This document shows positions 8,141 to 15,154 of a stretch of 64,000 nucleotides of DNA, in pieces. A program made the translations under genes and the position numbers. Under the pieces are notes generated by a model. The model ran no database searches, had not been told where the DNA came from, and saw only the letters and a list, made by a program, of their open reading frames with translations. How positions within the stretch are numbered: the stretch's first letter is position 1; each line of letters begins with the position of its first letter. The DNA is from Desulfobulbaceae bacterium UBA2273 (GTDB lineage: Bacteria > Desulfobacterota > Desulfobulbia > Desulfobulbales > Desulfurivibrionaceae). Location of the stretch: positions 62,001 to 126,000 of the forward strand of contig DDWZ01000028.1 of the NCBI GenBank assembly GCA_002347095.1, in the 5' to 3' direction.

Positions 8141-8368
8141 TTAGAAGCCGAGGATTGCGGCAAGCCAGTTGCGGCCAAGGCCGAGCAGGCCGTTGTTCAT
8201 CAAGCCGGCCGCCATGCAGGCCAATCCCCAGAACCCGACAATGCCGGCCAGGGATACCAGGATGCCGAAGGCGGCCATGCTGATGCCTTCGCCTGCGTCT
8301 TGCACATGGATGCCGTGATAGGCAAAGTTGGGTCCGGGCGCCGTCTTTTCTTTTCTGGTGTTCATCAT
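8141..8368 (-). CDS. Small membrane protein in the cytochrome operon, unknown function
   Basis: This 75-residue protein has one or two hydrophobic segments (MAAFGILVSLAGIVGFWGLACMAAG begins near residue 31, split here as MAAFGILVSLAGIVG and FWGLACMAAG). It starts with two adjacent ATG codons at 8368 and 8365. It lies between a four-helix membrane protein and the cytochrome c/b pair, all on the minus strand, so it is probably a subunit or assembly factor of that complex. I do not recognise the family. A terminator-less hairpin separates it from the cytochrome c gene. Confidence 0.7.
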   Translation of the reverse strand: MMNTRKEKTAPGPNFAYHGIHVQDAGEGISMAAFGILVSLAGIVGFWGLACMAAGLMNNGLLGLGRNWLAAILGF

Positions 8369-8442
8369 GGTGTTGCCTCCATCTATTGAAAGGAATATGT
8401 TTTTTATTCGGTGATCATGCCCGTTGTTGCGGTCGTTTTGCT

Positions 8443-8868
8443 TTATCCCCGTGCGCCCTGGCGGACAGGACCCATGTCGGGGCTGGGTTCCTTGACTTCC
8501 CCGGCAATTTTCTGGCCGATCTTGTAGCCGATCATTCCGTAATAGGAGGACCAGATCAAGGCGTTGACCATGTGGATCATGAGAAGCTGCGAGGCCAGCA
8601 AGGGAGCGCTTTCAGCCAGCAAGCCGATGCTCTGCAGGAAGAAGTAGCCCAGAGAGCCGTGGATAAGATTTGTCATCAGGCCGATGAGCCCCACGAGTTT
8701 GCCGATAACCGGCATGCTGGTGAATTCCATGAGGCTGTAACTTACCGGAGAGATCACGGTCCCGAAGGCTACTCCGAACAGAAGCCATCTGTCCTTTGGG
8801 TGCAGTTTTTTGCTCAATTGCAAGCAGGCAAGGGGGATAACTGCCAACAAGGCGAGTAGCTGTGTCAT
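8443..8868 (-). CDS. Polytopic membrane protein, first gene of the cytochrome operon
   Basis: The 141-residue protein has about four hydrophobic stretches (for example LLALLAVIPLACLQL, LVGLIGLMTNLIHGSLGYFF and LLMIHMVNALIWSSYYGMIGY) and a polar C terminus. It contains His residues within predicted helices, but I cannot assign haem binding with confidence. It opens the minus-strand operon ending in cytochromes c and b and has an AGGAGAAAGACC ribosome-binding region. A sigma-54-type promoter lies about 95-110 bp upstream. No family recognised. Confidence 0.72.
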   Translation of the reverse strand: MTQLLALLAVIPLACLQLSKKLHPKDRWLLFGVAFGTVISPVSYSLMEFTSMPVIGKLVGLIGLMTNLIHGSLGYFFLQSIGLLAESAPLLASQLLMIHMVNALIWSSYYGMIGYKIGQKIAGEVKEPSPDMGPVRQGARG

Positions 8869-8962
8869 GGTCTTTCTCCTCTATGGTAGTAACGGTTACA
8901 AATCGGTCAGTATGCAAAGCGGGGAATCTGCATCGTTTTCAAGGTGTCGCATCTATAAGCAC

Positions 8963-8978
8963 AGCATTTTTCATGCCA
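8963..8978 (-). promoter_or_regulatory. Sigma-54-type (-24/-12) promoter for the cytochrome operon
   Basis: On the minus strand the sequence reads TGGCATGAAAAATGCT, against the consensus TGGCACGNNNNTTGCW. GG and GC have the required 10-base spacing. The expected transcription start near 8951 leaves an ~80-nt leader before the 8868 start codon. A sigma-54 activator gene is encoded in the same neighbourhood (3960-6062). Confidence 0.7.
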
Positions 8979-9075
8979 CTGATCTCCGGAAATATCCTGG
9001 TGCGTTTTTTGGCTGTATATCGGGAAGTTGGGGGATAAACAACAGAAGTGAAGGGATGGCTCTGTGGGATTGATG

Positions 9076-9124
9076 ATTGCAATTATGCAATGCACGTTGC
9101 GATATTGCATTGCATAATTGCAAT
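9076..9124. promoter_or_regulatory. 19-bp perfect palindrome, candidate upstream activator site
   Basis: Arms at 9076-9094 (ATTGCAATTATGCAATGCA) and 9106-9124 are perfect inverted repeats with an 11-base spacer, itself carrying further TTGC half-sites. The centre is about 130 bp upstream of the sigma-54-type -24/-12 element, the usual enhancer distance. It is the most regular structure in the gene-free stretch 8869-9241; the short reading frame across it looks spurious. Confidence 0.6.
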
Positions 9125-9241
9125 GCGTATTGCCCTGTTCAAGAGAGGGAAAAAGTGCGGTTTTTGGGAAAAGGAAAAACTGAAATCAGGGATGTCCGTG
9201 GCGGGCGGAAACGCTGCGGGATGTGCGGAGGCTTTGGCTGT

Positions 9242-10174
9242 TTAGCGGGAAAGCGTCTGGGCCAGCAAGGGTTCGAGAATGGTGAGGCGACCGGCGGAGG
9301 AGTCGAGCCGTACGTGCGCTCCCACAGGCAGGATCTGGTTTCGGCTGCCGTGGCCGCAGGGAAAGTTGGCCCAAATGGGGATGGCGCGGTGGGCCAGCAG
9401 GTCGAGGGCTCGTTGCCAGATCAATTCAATTGCGCCGCATTGGTCAAAATCGCCCAGGATCAGTCCGGCTATCTGCTCAAGGCGGCCGGAGGCCCAGAGG
9501 TGGGTGAGGAGCCGGTCGATGCGGTAGGGGGCTTCGCCGATGTCCTCCAGCACGAGAATGGTGTCTCGCCATTGTGGCTCCCAGGGGGTGCCCAGCAAAT
9601 GAACCAGGCTGGTCAGGTTGCCTGGCAAAAGAGTTCCTTGGGCTTGTCCTCCCTTGAGGATCTCCAACCCCTTCACCTTGATCTCCGGGGGTGATCCACC
9701 GGTGAGCAGATTGAAAAAACCCTCTTGGGAATCGCGGTCGCTTCGTGCCAAGGTGGTGAGCATTGGGCCGTGGAAGGTGATGAGTCCGGTCCGTTGCCGG
9801 ATCGTGGAGAGCAGGGCGGTGAGGTCTGAAAACCCGATGAGCACTTTCGGCTGCTGACGGATACGATCGAAGTCGAGGTCCGGCAACAGCCGCAGGCAGC
9901 CGTAGCCGCCACGCACGGCCACGATGGCTTTGATCTCCGGATCGCGCCAGAGTTCGTGCAATTCGGCCAGACGTTCCTGGTCGGTCCCGGCCAGGAAGCC
10001 GTCCTGCCTCAGGATGTCGTTTCGATGCCTGGTTTTAAAACCAAGATCGCGAAGGATCTTCAGCCCGGCGCTGAAATCGCTTTCGTTGCGCACCGGACCG
10101 GCCGGGGCGATGATGCCGATGGTATCCCCTTTTTTGAGGGGAGCGGCGAGGATGGGTTTAGGCGTTTCGTTCAT
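9242..10174 (-). CDS. LD-carboxypeptidase (S66 family, muramoyltetrapeptide carboxypeptidase-like)
   Basis: The protein is 310 residues from ATG at MNETPKPILAAPL; an in-frame upstream ATG lies deep in coaX. Family signatures are IIAPAGPV, AVRGGYGCLRLL, the nucleophile motif GFSDLTALL, FHGPM, and a late GHGSRNQILPVGA with the catalytic His. S66 enzymes remove the terminal D-alanine from murein tetrapeptides during cytoplasmic recycling; no signal peptide is seen. The start overlaps the coaX stop by 17 bp, so the two are cotranscribed. Confidence 0.93.
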   Translation of the reverse strand: MNETPKPILAAPLKKGDTIGIIAPAGPVRNESDFSAGLKILRDLGFKTRHRNDILRQDGFLAGTDQERLAELHELWRDPEIKAIVAVRGGYGCLRLLPDLDFDRIRQQPKVLIGFSDLTALLSTIRQRTGLITFHGPMLTTLARSDRDSQEGFFNLLTGGSPPEIKVKGLEILKGGQAQGTLLPGNLTSLVHLLGTPWEPQWRDTILVLEDIGEAPYRIDRLLTHLWASGRLEQIAGLILGDFDQCGAIELIWQRALDLLAHRAIPIWANFPCGHGSRNQILPVGAHVRLDSSAGRLTILEPLLAQTLSR

Positions 10175-10931
10175 GGAGCAGGCGCAGGCCGTTGAGGGTG
10201 AGCATGGGGTCAACGTGGTCGATGCTGGTGGTGTACGGGGCGATGAGGGTGGCCATGCCGCCGGTCGCCACCGTCTGCGGCAGCGCCGGGGCCATCTGTT
10301 CCCGCAGCCGCCGGATCAGGCCGTCCACCATGCCGCCATAGCCGAAGAGGATTCCCGATTTGATCGCCGCAACGGTGTTGGTGCCGATGGGCGCGGCGGG
10401 CGGAGTGGAGATGTCCACCTGGGGGAGCTTGGCCGTGCGGTTGCCCAGCGCCTCCATGGCAATGGACAACCCCGGCGCGATGGCGCCGCCCAAGTATTCC
10501 CCTTCGTCGGAAACGCAGTCCCAGGTGATGGCGGTCCCGAAATCAACGACAATGAGGGCACACTTGAACCTGTGGTAGGCCGCCACGGCATTGACCAAGC
10601 GATCGGCGCCGATTTCCGCGGGGTTGTCGATACGTACCGGCATGGAGGTCTGCACCGCGTCGCCGCCGACCACAAGGGGGACGGTTTTCAGGTATCGGGT
10701 GGCAAAGGCTGCCCAGGCGGCCTGCATCGCCGGCACCACGCTGGAGATGATCGTGTCGGAAATGTCGTTGAAACGAAGCCCTTCCATGGTAAAAAGGCCA
10801 TGGAAGATGGCGGCCAATTCATCAACCGTGCTGCCCTTGTCGGTTTTGACCCGCCAGTGGCAGCGAAGCGTTGAGCCGGTGAAAACCCCGATCACCATGT
10901 GGGTATTGCCAATGTCAACCGCTAGCAGCAT
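10158..10931 (-). CDS. coaX: Type III pantothenate kinase
   Basis: The 257-residue protein phosphorylates pantothenate, the first step of coenzyme A synthesis. It has the ASKHA phosphate loop DIGNTHMVIGVF at the N terminus, the pantothenate-binding region GADRLVNAVAA, the second phosphate motif VVDFGTAITWD, and GGAIAPGLSIAMEAL. Length is normal for the family. It precedes the LD-carboxypeptidase gene in an overlapping pair. CoaX enzymes depend on a monovalent cation and are not feedback-inhibited by CoA. Confidence 0.96.
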   Translation of the reverse strand: MLLAVDIGNTHMVIGVFTGSTLRCHWRVKTDKGSTVDELAAIFHGLFTMEGLRFNDISDTIISSVVPAMQAAWAAFATRYLKTVPLVVGGDAVQTSMPVRIDNPAEIGADRLVNAVAAYHRFKCALIVVDFGTAITWDCVSDEGEYLGGAIAPGLSIAMEALGNRTAKLPQVDISTPPAAPIGTNTVAAIKSGILFGYGGMVDGLIRRLREQMAPALPQTVATGGMATLIAPYTTSIDHVDPMLTLNGLRLLHERNA

Positions 10932-11153
10932 GGGACGACTCTCTGTGGGGGGTGAGGAAAGCTGTTACGAATTTTACAACTGTACCATGGTCTGCCGTGA
11001 CCGGCAGCAGCACCTCAATGTACCAGAGATCGGGGCACGATGTCCATGCTCTTGGTCGGCGGGGTGAAAAGTTTATATCCGGACAACGTGAGGGATTCGG
11101 AGCGGGGAACAAGAATATCCAGCGTGCTGTTTTCATCATAAGGAGCGAGCCCA

Positions 11154-11480
11154 ATGCATGAATATATCCAGGTTGCCACCACCGTTGCCACCGAGGAGGA
11201 CGCCGGGGCCATTGCCGGATTGCTGGTTGAAAAACGGCTGGCCGCCTGTGTCCAGGTGCTCGGCCCCATGACCAGCCATTACCGCTGGCAGGGAAAGATT
11301 GAAACGGCCGGGGAATATCTCTGTCTTGCCAAAAGTCGCGTTGCGCTTTATCCTGAAATTGAGGCGGCGATCAAGGCGATCCATCCCTATGAGGTTGCCG
11401 AGATTATCGCCACGCCGATAATCGCCGGGAACAATGAGTATTTGGCTTGGCTGACCGCCGAGGTCAAGGAGCCCTGTTGA
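11154..11480 (+). CDS. cutA: CutA-like divalent-ion tolerance protein
   Basis: The 108-residue protein matches CutA1 in length and motifs: VATTVATEEDAGAIAGLLVE, LAACVQV, the SHYRWQGKIE strand and HPYEVAEIIATPI. CutA proteins are very stable trimers with a ferredoxin-like fold; the link to copper tolerance is weak and the biochemical role unsettled. An AAGGAGCG ribosome-binding site precedes the ATG. The next gene, for a zinc-ribbon protein, starts 2 bp after its stop. Confidence 0.94.
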   Translation: MHEYIQVATTVATEEDAGAIAGLLVEKRLAACVQVLGPMTSHYRWQGKIETAGEYLCLAKSRVALYPEIEAAIKAIHPYEVAEIIATPIIAGNNEYLAWLTAEVKEPC

Positions 11481-11482
11481 GC

Positions 11483-11689
11483 ATGGAAGGGGAACAGCCG
11501 AAAAAGGCCGGCCGCCGCCGGGGCTTGCGTGAGTTCCAGTGCCATTGCTGCCGGAGGAAATTGCCCTTCTGCTGGAACTGTCCCTGCGGTTTTCAGATCT
11601 GCGATGACTGTTTCAAGGAAAATATGTGGGGGATCAGCAACGGCCCGACCTGGGTCTGTCCGGATTGCGGCCGGATCCGGATGATGTGA
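11483..11689 (+). CDS. Small Cys-rich (zinc-ribbon-like) protein
   Basis: The 68-residue protein starts 2 bp after the cutA stop. It contains nine Cys in pairs: CHCC, CWNCPCGFQICDDC and a terminal CPDC. The spacing fits one or two zinc-binding knuckles. A basic N terminus (KKAGRRRGLR) suggests nucleic-acid or phosphoprotein contact. I do not recognise a named family. Coupling to cutA suggests a metal-linked role, but this is inference. Confidence 0.75.
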   Translation: MEGEQPKKAGRRRGLREFQCHCCRRKLPFCWNCPCGFQICDDCFKENMWGISNGPTWVCPDCGRIRMM

Positions 11690-11747
11690 TTTGTGCATGA
11701 ACGCGTTGCAGGACAGGAAGTGTCCTGCAAAAAGTGGGGGATTGGGC

Positions 11748-12101
11748 ATGGGTAATCAGAGGGAGAGTCGGCGGTGCCGGAGGTTTCCGGTGAAGGACGG
11801 AGTCATCGCCCTTGATTCCGTGTACGGCGAAATCATTGACATGAGCTTCGGCGGCTTGTCGTTTAGGTACACGGCGTATGACGACATGACCACCGAGCCC
11901 GCGGAGTTCGGCATCATCTTTGGCGGGGAGGAACTCTTCTTTGACAATCTTCCCCTCACCAATGTCTCTGATATCGTCATTGATCAAGAGGGAGACGGAG
12001 CCGGCGAGGTCAGGCGCAGGGGCATGGAGTTCGGCAATCTTGTTCCCGAACAGGTCGTAACCCTGGCCCGGTTTATCCGGCAGTTTTCCTTAGAAAAATA
12101 G
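11748..12101 (+). CDS. PilZ-domain (c-di-GMP-binding type) protein
   Basis: The protein is 117 residues from MGNQRESRRCRRFPV. It shows both PilZ ligand motifs: an N-terminal Arg cluster (RESRRCRR) and the D/N-x-S-x-x-G motif as DMSFGG near residues 39-44. A single stand-alone domain of this size typically binds cyclic-di-GMP and acts by contacting other proteins. An ATG 57 bp upstream in frame is possible but has no better signal. The TAG stop is the left edge of a palindromic repeat element. Confidence 0.83.
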   Translation: MGNQRESRRCRRFPVKDGVIALDSVYGEIIDMSFGGLSFRYTAYDDMTTEPAEFGIIFGGEELFFDNLPLTNVSDIVIDQEGDGAGEVRRRGMEFGNLVPEQVVTLARFIRQFSLEK

Positions 12102-12206
12102 TAACTATTCAGCAGCACCACATCTGCTTTGTCATCGGCCTGCTCATGTGCAATAGCACATTTTGCAGGCCTCTTTCGCGCATCTGCGGCACTGCTGAAT
12201 AGTTAC
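12101..12206 (+). repeat. Dispersed palindromic element, copy 1
   Basis: The 106-bp element is bounded by a perfect 15-bp inverted repeat (12101-12115 and 12192-12206, outer sequence GTAACTATTCAGCAG). The core holds two direct CATCTGC repeats and an inner hairpin GGCCTGC...GCAGGCC tipped by ATGTGC-AATA-GCACAT, perfectly paired in this copy. It abuts the stop codon of the PilZ gene and lies before the convergent UPF0178 gene. No reading frame of its own. Confidence 0.93.
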
Positions 12207-12246
12207 TGAAAATTAAGAAGAGAAATTTCTGGCGGCTGGCCGCCAT

Positions 12247-12720
12247 TCACCGGGGTGCGGCTTGCGGTGCTCCCGTTGCGTGTCGGGTCAGATATCGGTC
12301 CAGTTGGTTGGCAAAGGCCTGGAGATGAACCTTGCTCAAGGCCGGTGGGCCTCCGGTAATGGCGCCTGCTGAGCGCATTTCGTCCATGAAATTCCTGCGC
12401 GCCAGGTGTTCTTGAATGGATTCTTCCGTGTAGAGCGTGCCCCGAGGATTCAGGGCGGTTGCCGAGGCTGCGACCACCTCGGCCGCCAGGGGAATATCCG
12501 CGGTGATAACCAGATCACCCGGTTCAACATCGTCGATGATCCGGGCGTCCGCAACATTGAAGCCCGGCTTGACCTGGATGGTTTTGATAAAGGGCGAGCG
12601 CGGCACCTTGAGGCAATGGTTCGCCACCAGGACGCTCTCCACCCGCATACGATCCGCGGCCCGGAACAGAATCTCCTTTACCGGGCCTGGGCAGGCATCG
12701 GCGTCAATCCAAATGCGCAT
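12247..12720 (-). CDS. UPF0178 (YaiI/YqxD) family protein
   Basis: This 157-residue protein begins MRIWIDADACPGPVKEIL and contains ITADIPLA, ALNPRG and MDEMRSAGAITGGPP, the standard signatures of the YaiI/YqxD family. The family has a PIN/NYN-like acidic core and is suspected to be a nuclease, but its substrate is not established. Length is normal. The downstream side faces palindromic element copy 1. Confidence 0.94.
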   Translation of the reverse strand: MRIWIDADACPGPVKEILFRAADRMRVESVLVANHCLKVPRSPFIKTIQVKPGFNVADARIIDDVEPGDLVITADIPLAAEVVAASATALNPRGTLYTEESIQEHLARRNFMDEMRSAGAITGGPPALSKVHLQAFANQLDRYLTRHATGAPQAAPR

Positions 12721-12753
12721 GGTTTATATCCGTGCCTTCTTGTCCATGGTGTT

Positions 12754-12790
12754 CCGGAGCGGGATTCCGTTTTGGGCAATCTCGCTCCGG
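12754..12790. repeat. Imperfect hairpin between two minus-strand genes
   Basis: CCGGAGCGGGA at 12754-12764 pairs with TCTCGCTCCGG at 12780-12790 except for one position, with a 15-nt loop. It lies between the lipoprotein gene and the UPF0178 gene. There is no clear T-tract on either strand, so a terminator role is only possible. Confidence 0.4.
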
Positions 12791-12821
12791 CATAGCGCCC
12801 GACTGGATCAAGCCGCCGGGA

Positions 12822-13286
12822 TTATCTCTGGATCACCCACCTGCCGTCATTGTCCCTGCAAGCCGTGGACTTCACCTTTTCCGGGCGTCCATCCACGGTG
12901 GCGATAATTTCCGCCTCCCGGCATACCTGGCCGGACGATTGCGTGTAGGCGGGTTGTGGCGTCACCGTGTATGAGCGGTTGGTGTCCGGGTTGACCCACT
13001 GGGTCCGCTGGTGGGAAGGCGAACTCTCGTACACCTGATTGAGTTGCGCCTGGTCGTATTTGTCCATCTCGTTGCCAACGATATAGCCCAACAGGCCGCC
13101 TACCGCCGCGCCGAGCAAAGTCCCCTTGGTGTCGTGGCCGATGGCTTGGCCGGCGATGGCGCCAGTTGCCGCGCCGATGGCCGCGCCGCTTGTTCCCTTC
13201 GATGTCGTGGTGGCGCAGCCGGCGATGGTGAGCTGCATGAAAAGAATCGCCGCTGCCGCCATCCGTAGCCCATTTTTTTTCTGCAT
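12822..13286 (-). CDS. Glycine-zipper outer-membrane lipoprotein
   Basis: The 154-residue protein has a lipoprotein signal with lipobox IAGC (Cys24). A glycine-zipper segment follows (GAAIGAATGAIAGQAIGHD and GTLLGAAVGGLLGYIVGNEMD), as in 17-kDa surface antigen/SlyB-type proteins. The C-terminal part has a short domain ending CRDNDGRWV with two Cys that could pair. Such lipoproteins sit in the outer membrane; some affect envelope integrity. It appears monocistronic. Confidence 0.85.
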   Translation of the reverse strand: MQKKNGLRMAAAAILFMQLTIAGCATTTSKGTSGAAIGAATGAIAGQAIGHDTKGTLLGAAVGGLLGYIVGNEMDKYDQAQLNQVYESSPSHQRTQWVNPDTNRSYTVTPQPAYTQSSGQVCREAEIIATVDGRPEKVKSTACRDNDGRWVIQR

Positions 13287-13467
13287 TGAGATCTCCTTGT
13301 GTTGTTCAGTTCTCGGACTGGTTGATGTCTCAAGCCGAAGCAAGAATGTATCCCCGTTCGGCGCGTTTGCCTGTTTCGCACAGGAGGATGTGTGCATACG
13401 CCCCGGAAACTGTTGCGTATGGGAAATCTTATAACGCTTCCCGGCAAACGTCAATGGTGCGCGACAA

Positions 13468-14322
13468 TCAGACCGTGCCCCGGAAAAGATGATGGGCCAT
13501 GGGGCCCTTGCCCTTGCCGAGGACAAGGCCGGCGCTTTGCCGCAAAACGGTCTCCACGAAGGCCGCTGCCTTGAAAAACGCATCCTGGTCATTGCCGTGG
13601 AGCAGATGGTAGGCGGTAAAGGCTGAGGCAAAGGTGCAGCCGGTGCCGTGGGTGTTTCGGGTATTGACCCGCGCATGTTTGCTCGAGAAAATCTCCGCGC
13701 CCTGGCCTTGTCTGAGGATCAGGAAATCCTCCACCTCTGCGGCCTGTTCCCGGATATGGCCTCCGGTAAGGGCAATGGCTCGCAGCTTGGGATAGCGGGC
13801 AAGCAAGGAGGCTGCCGCCGCCAGCGCTTCCCGCGCCGTTTCAAGATTGTGTTGCGTCAGGCGCGCCAGCTCGGGGAGGTTGGGAGTAAGGACCGTGGCG
13901 CTGTTGAACAGGGCATGCAGGCCGGTGTTTTTCGTTGTTTCTTGAAAAAGGTCGTGGCCGTCGCTTGCCGTAAGCACCGGGTCGCAGATGACCTCACCGG
14001 GAAAACCATGCAGCGCCTCGGCCATCGCGCCGGCGATTTCATCGGTGCCGAGCATGCCGGTCTTGATGTGGCTGACGGGCAGATCGGCCAGGACCAGTTC
14101 GATCTGTTTTACGACAAACTCCGGGGAAACGGGCAGATAGGAGTCGACGCCGAGGCTGTTCTGGGCGGTCAGGCAGGTGATCGCCGCCCCCCCATAGACT
14201 CCGATGGCGGTGAAGGTTTTCAGGTCCGCCTGGATTCCGGCCCCGCCCGAGGGGTCGGAGCCGGCAATGGTCAGGATCGCCCGTGCAGTGTGCTGCTTGG
14301 GGAGGGTGATTTCCGTGGCCAT
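13468..14322 (-). CDS. thiD: Hydroxymethylpyrimidine/phosphomethylpyrimidine kinase
   Basis: The protein is 284 residues from ATG at MATEITLPK. PfkB-type kinase motifs include TIAGSDPSGGAGIQADLKTF, the HMP-binding ITCLTAQN, VCDPVL-like EVICDPVLTASDGHDL, NLPELARL, and the catalytic loop NTHGTGCTFASAF. ThiD phosphorylates HMP twice to give HMP-PP for thiamine synthesis. It follows the FKBP gene by 16 bp on the minus strand. No other thiamine genes are nearby. The C-terminal segment GKGKGPMAHH is a usual ThiD ending. Confidence 0.95.
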   Translation of the reverse strand: MATEITLPKQHTARAILTIAGSDPSGGAGIQADLKTFTAIGVYGGAAITCLTAQNSLGVDSYLPVSPEFVVKQIELVLADLPVSHIKTGMLGTDEIAGAMAEALHGFPGEVICDPVLTASDGHDLFQETTKNTGLHALFNSATVLTPNLPELARLTQHNLETAREALAAAASLLARYPKLRAIALTGGHIREQAAEVEDFLILRQGQGAEIFSSKHARVNTRNTHGTGCTFASAFTAYHLLHGNDQDAFFKAAAFVETVLRQSAGLVLGKGKGPMAHHLFRGTV

Positions 14323-14338
14323 GGGGAGGCAGGCCGGG

Positions 14339-14860
14339 TCAGGCGCAACCACAGCCGCGGTTGGGGGTGCAGCCGCCCGTGTTGCTGGTGGCGCAGCCGC
14401 AGCCAGCGCCAGGGGGCTCGGCGGAGGTGTCGATCGAAAGCAGGGTGATCTGGTAGGTGATATCCTGACCAGCCAGCGGGTGATTGAAGTCAACGGTCAG
14501 GGTTTCATTGTCAACCGAGACCACCGTGGCCGGAATCTTGTGCTGTTGGCCGTCTTTTTCCATATTCATGCCGAGGATCATCCCCGGGGCGATGGTTTGC
14601 CCGGAAAAACCCTGGCGGCTTACGGTTATGACCAACTCTTCATTCTTTAGGCCATAGGCATCCTTGGCCGCGATGATGATGCTCTTGGTTTCCTGGGGGG
14701 CCATGCCCAGCACCGCCTGCTCAAAGGCGGGCAGCACGCTGCCGGTGCCCAGTTGGAATTGCAGAGGCCCGGTGTCCTGGGAAGAATCAAATTTTTCGCC
14801 GGTGGGTAGAAGTCCATCGTAGAGTATGGTGACTGAGTCGTTTTCGGAAACTCGCTGCAT
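14339..14860 (-). CDS. FKBP-type (SlyD-like) peptidyl-prolyl isomerase with Cys-rich tail
   Basis: The 173-residue protein begins like SlyD-type FKBPs (ILYDGLLPTGEKFDSS). It has the inserted IF chaperone domain around residues 70-125 (GLKNEELVITVSRQGF, then DFNHPLAGQDITYQ). The C-terminal ~25 residues contain five Cys among Gly/Ala/Asn (GCGCA, GGC, GCGCA), replacing the His/Cys-rich nickel tail of E. coli SlyD. SlyD catalyses prolyl isomerisation and delivers nickel to hydrogenase; a nickel role here is plausible because a complete [NiFe] hydrogenase system lies 30 kb away. Confidence 0.92.
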   Translation of the reverse strand: MQRVSENDSVTILYDGLLPTGEKFDSSQDTGPLQFQLGTGSVLPAFEQAVLGMAPQETKSIIIAAKDAYGLKNEELVITVSRQGFSGQTIAPGMILGMNMEKDGQQHKIPATVVSVDNETLTVDFNHPLAGQDITYQITLLSIDTSAEPPGAGCGCATSNTGGCTPNRGCGCA

Positions 14861-14930
14861 GGTGCGTTACTCCTCTATGTGATTGCGGTGGGTTGTGTTT
14901 TGCAGATAATAAGACCGCGGGAGGGCAGGG

Positions 14931-15152
14931 TCAAGGGCGGCCTTGGGAGAGCCACCACTTGAGGCCAAGCAGCAGCAACGGGGCCAGGTGAAAAACGAGA
15001 TCAAAGATATCGATCGGCCTATGGAGCTGGCCGTTTTTCAGCATGAGGATCTTTTCCACCACATGCGGCATGGGGTGGAACGGCGCCAGCAGCATGAAGA
15101 TCGCAAGCACGATCAGGATCGGAAAGGGCAGTTGGTCGAGGAACCGGAGCAT
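14931..15152 (-). CDS. Small two-helix membrane protein (RND/YggT-like length), unknown
   Basis: The 73-residue protein has two hydrophobic segments, FPILIVLAIFMLLAPFHPMP and FHLAPLLLLGLKWWL, separated by a short loop. It starts 2 bp after the stop of the 500-residue gene, so the pair is cotranscribed and possibly functionally linked. I recognise no specific family beyond a small integral membrane protein. Confidence 0.7.
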   Translation of the reverse strand: MLRFLDQLPFPILIVLAIFMLLAPFHPMPHVVEKILMLKNGQLHRPIDIFDLVFHLAPLLLLGLKWWLSQGRP

Positions 15153-15154
15153 GG

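Noticed and set aside
9048..9245. 65-residue ORF across the palindrome upstream of the cytochrome operon
   Set aside because: It overlaps the palindrome, has no ribosome-binding site and no recognisable composition.
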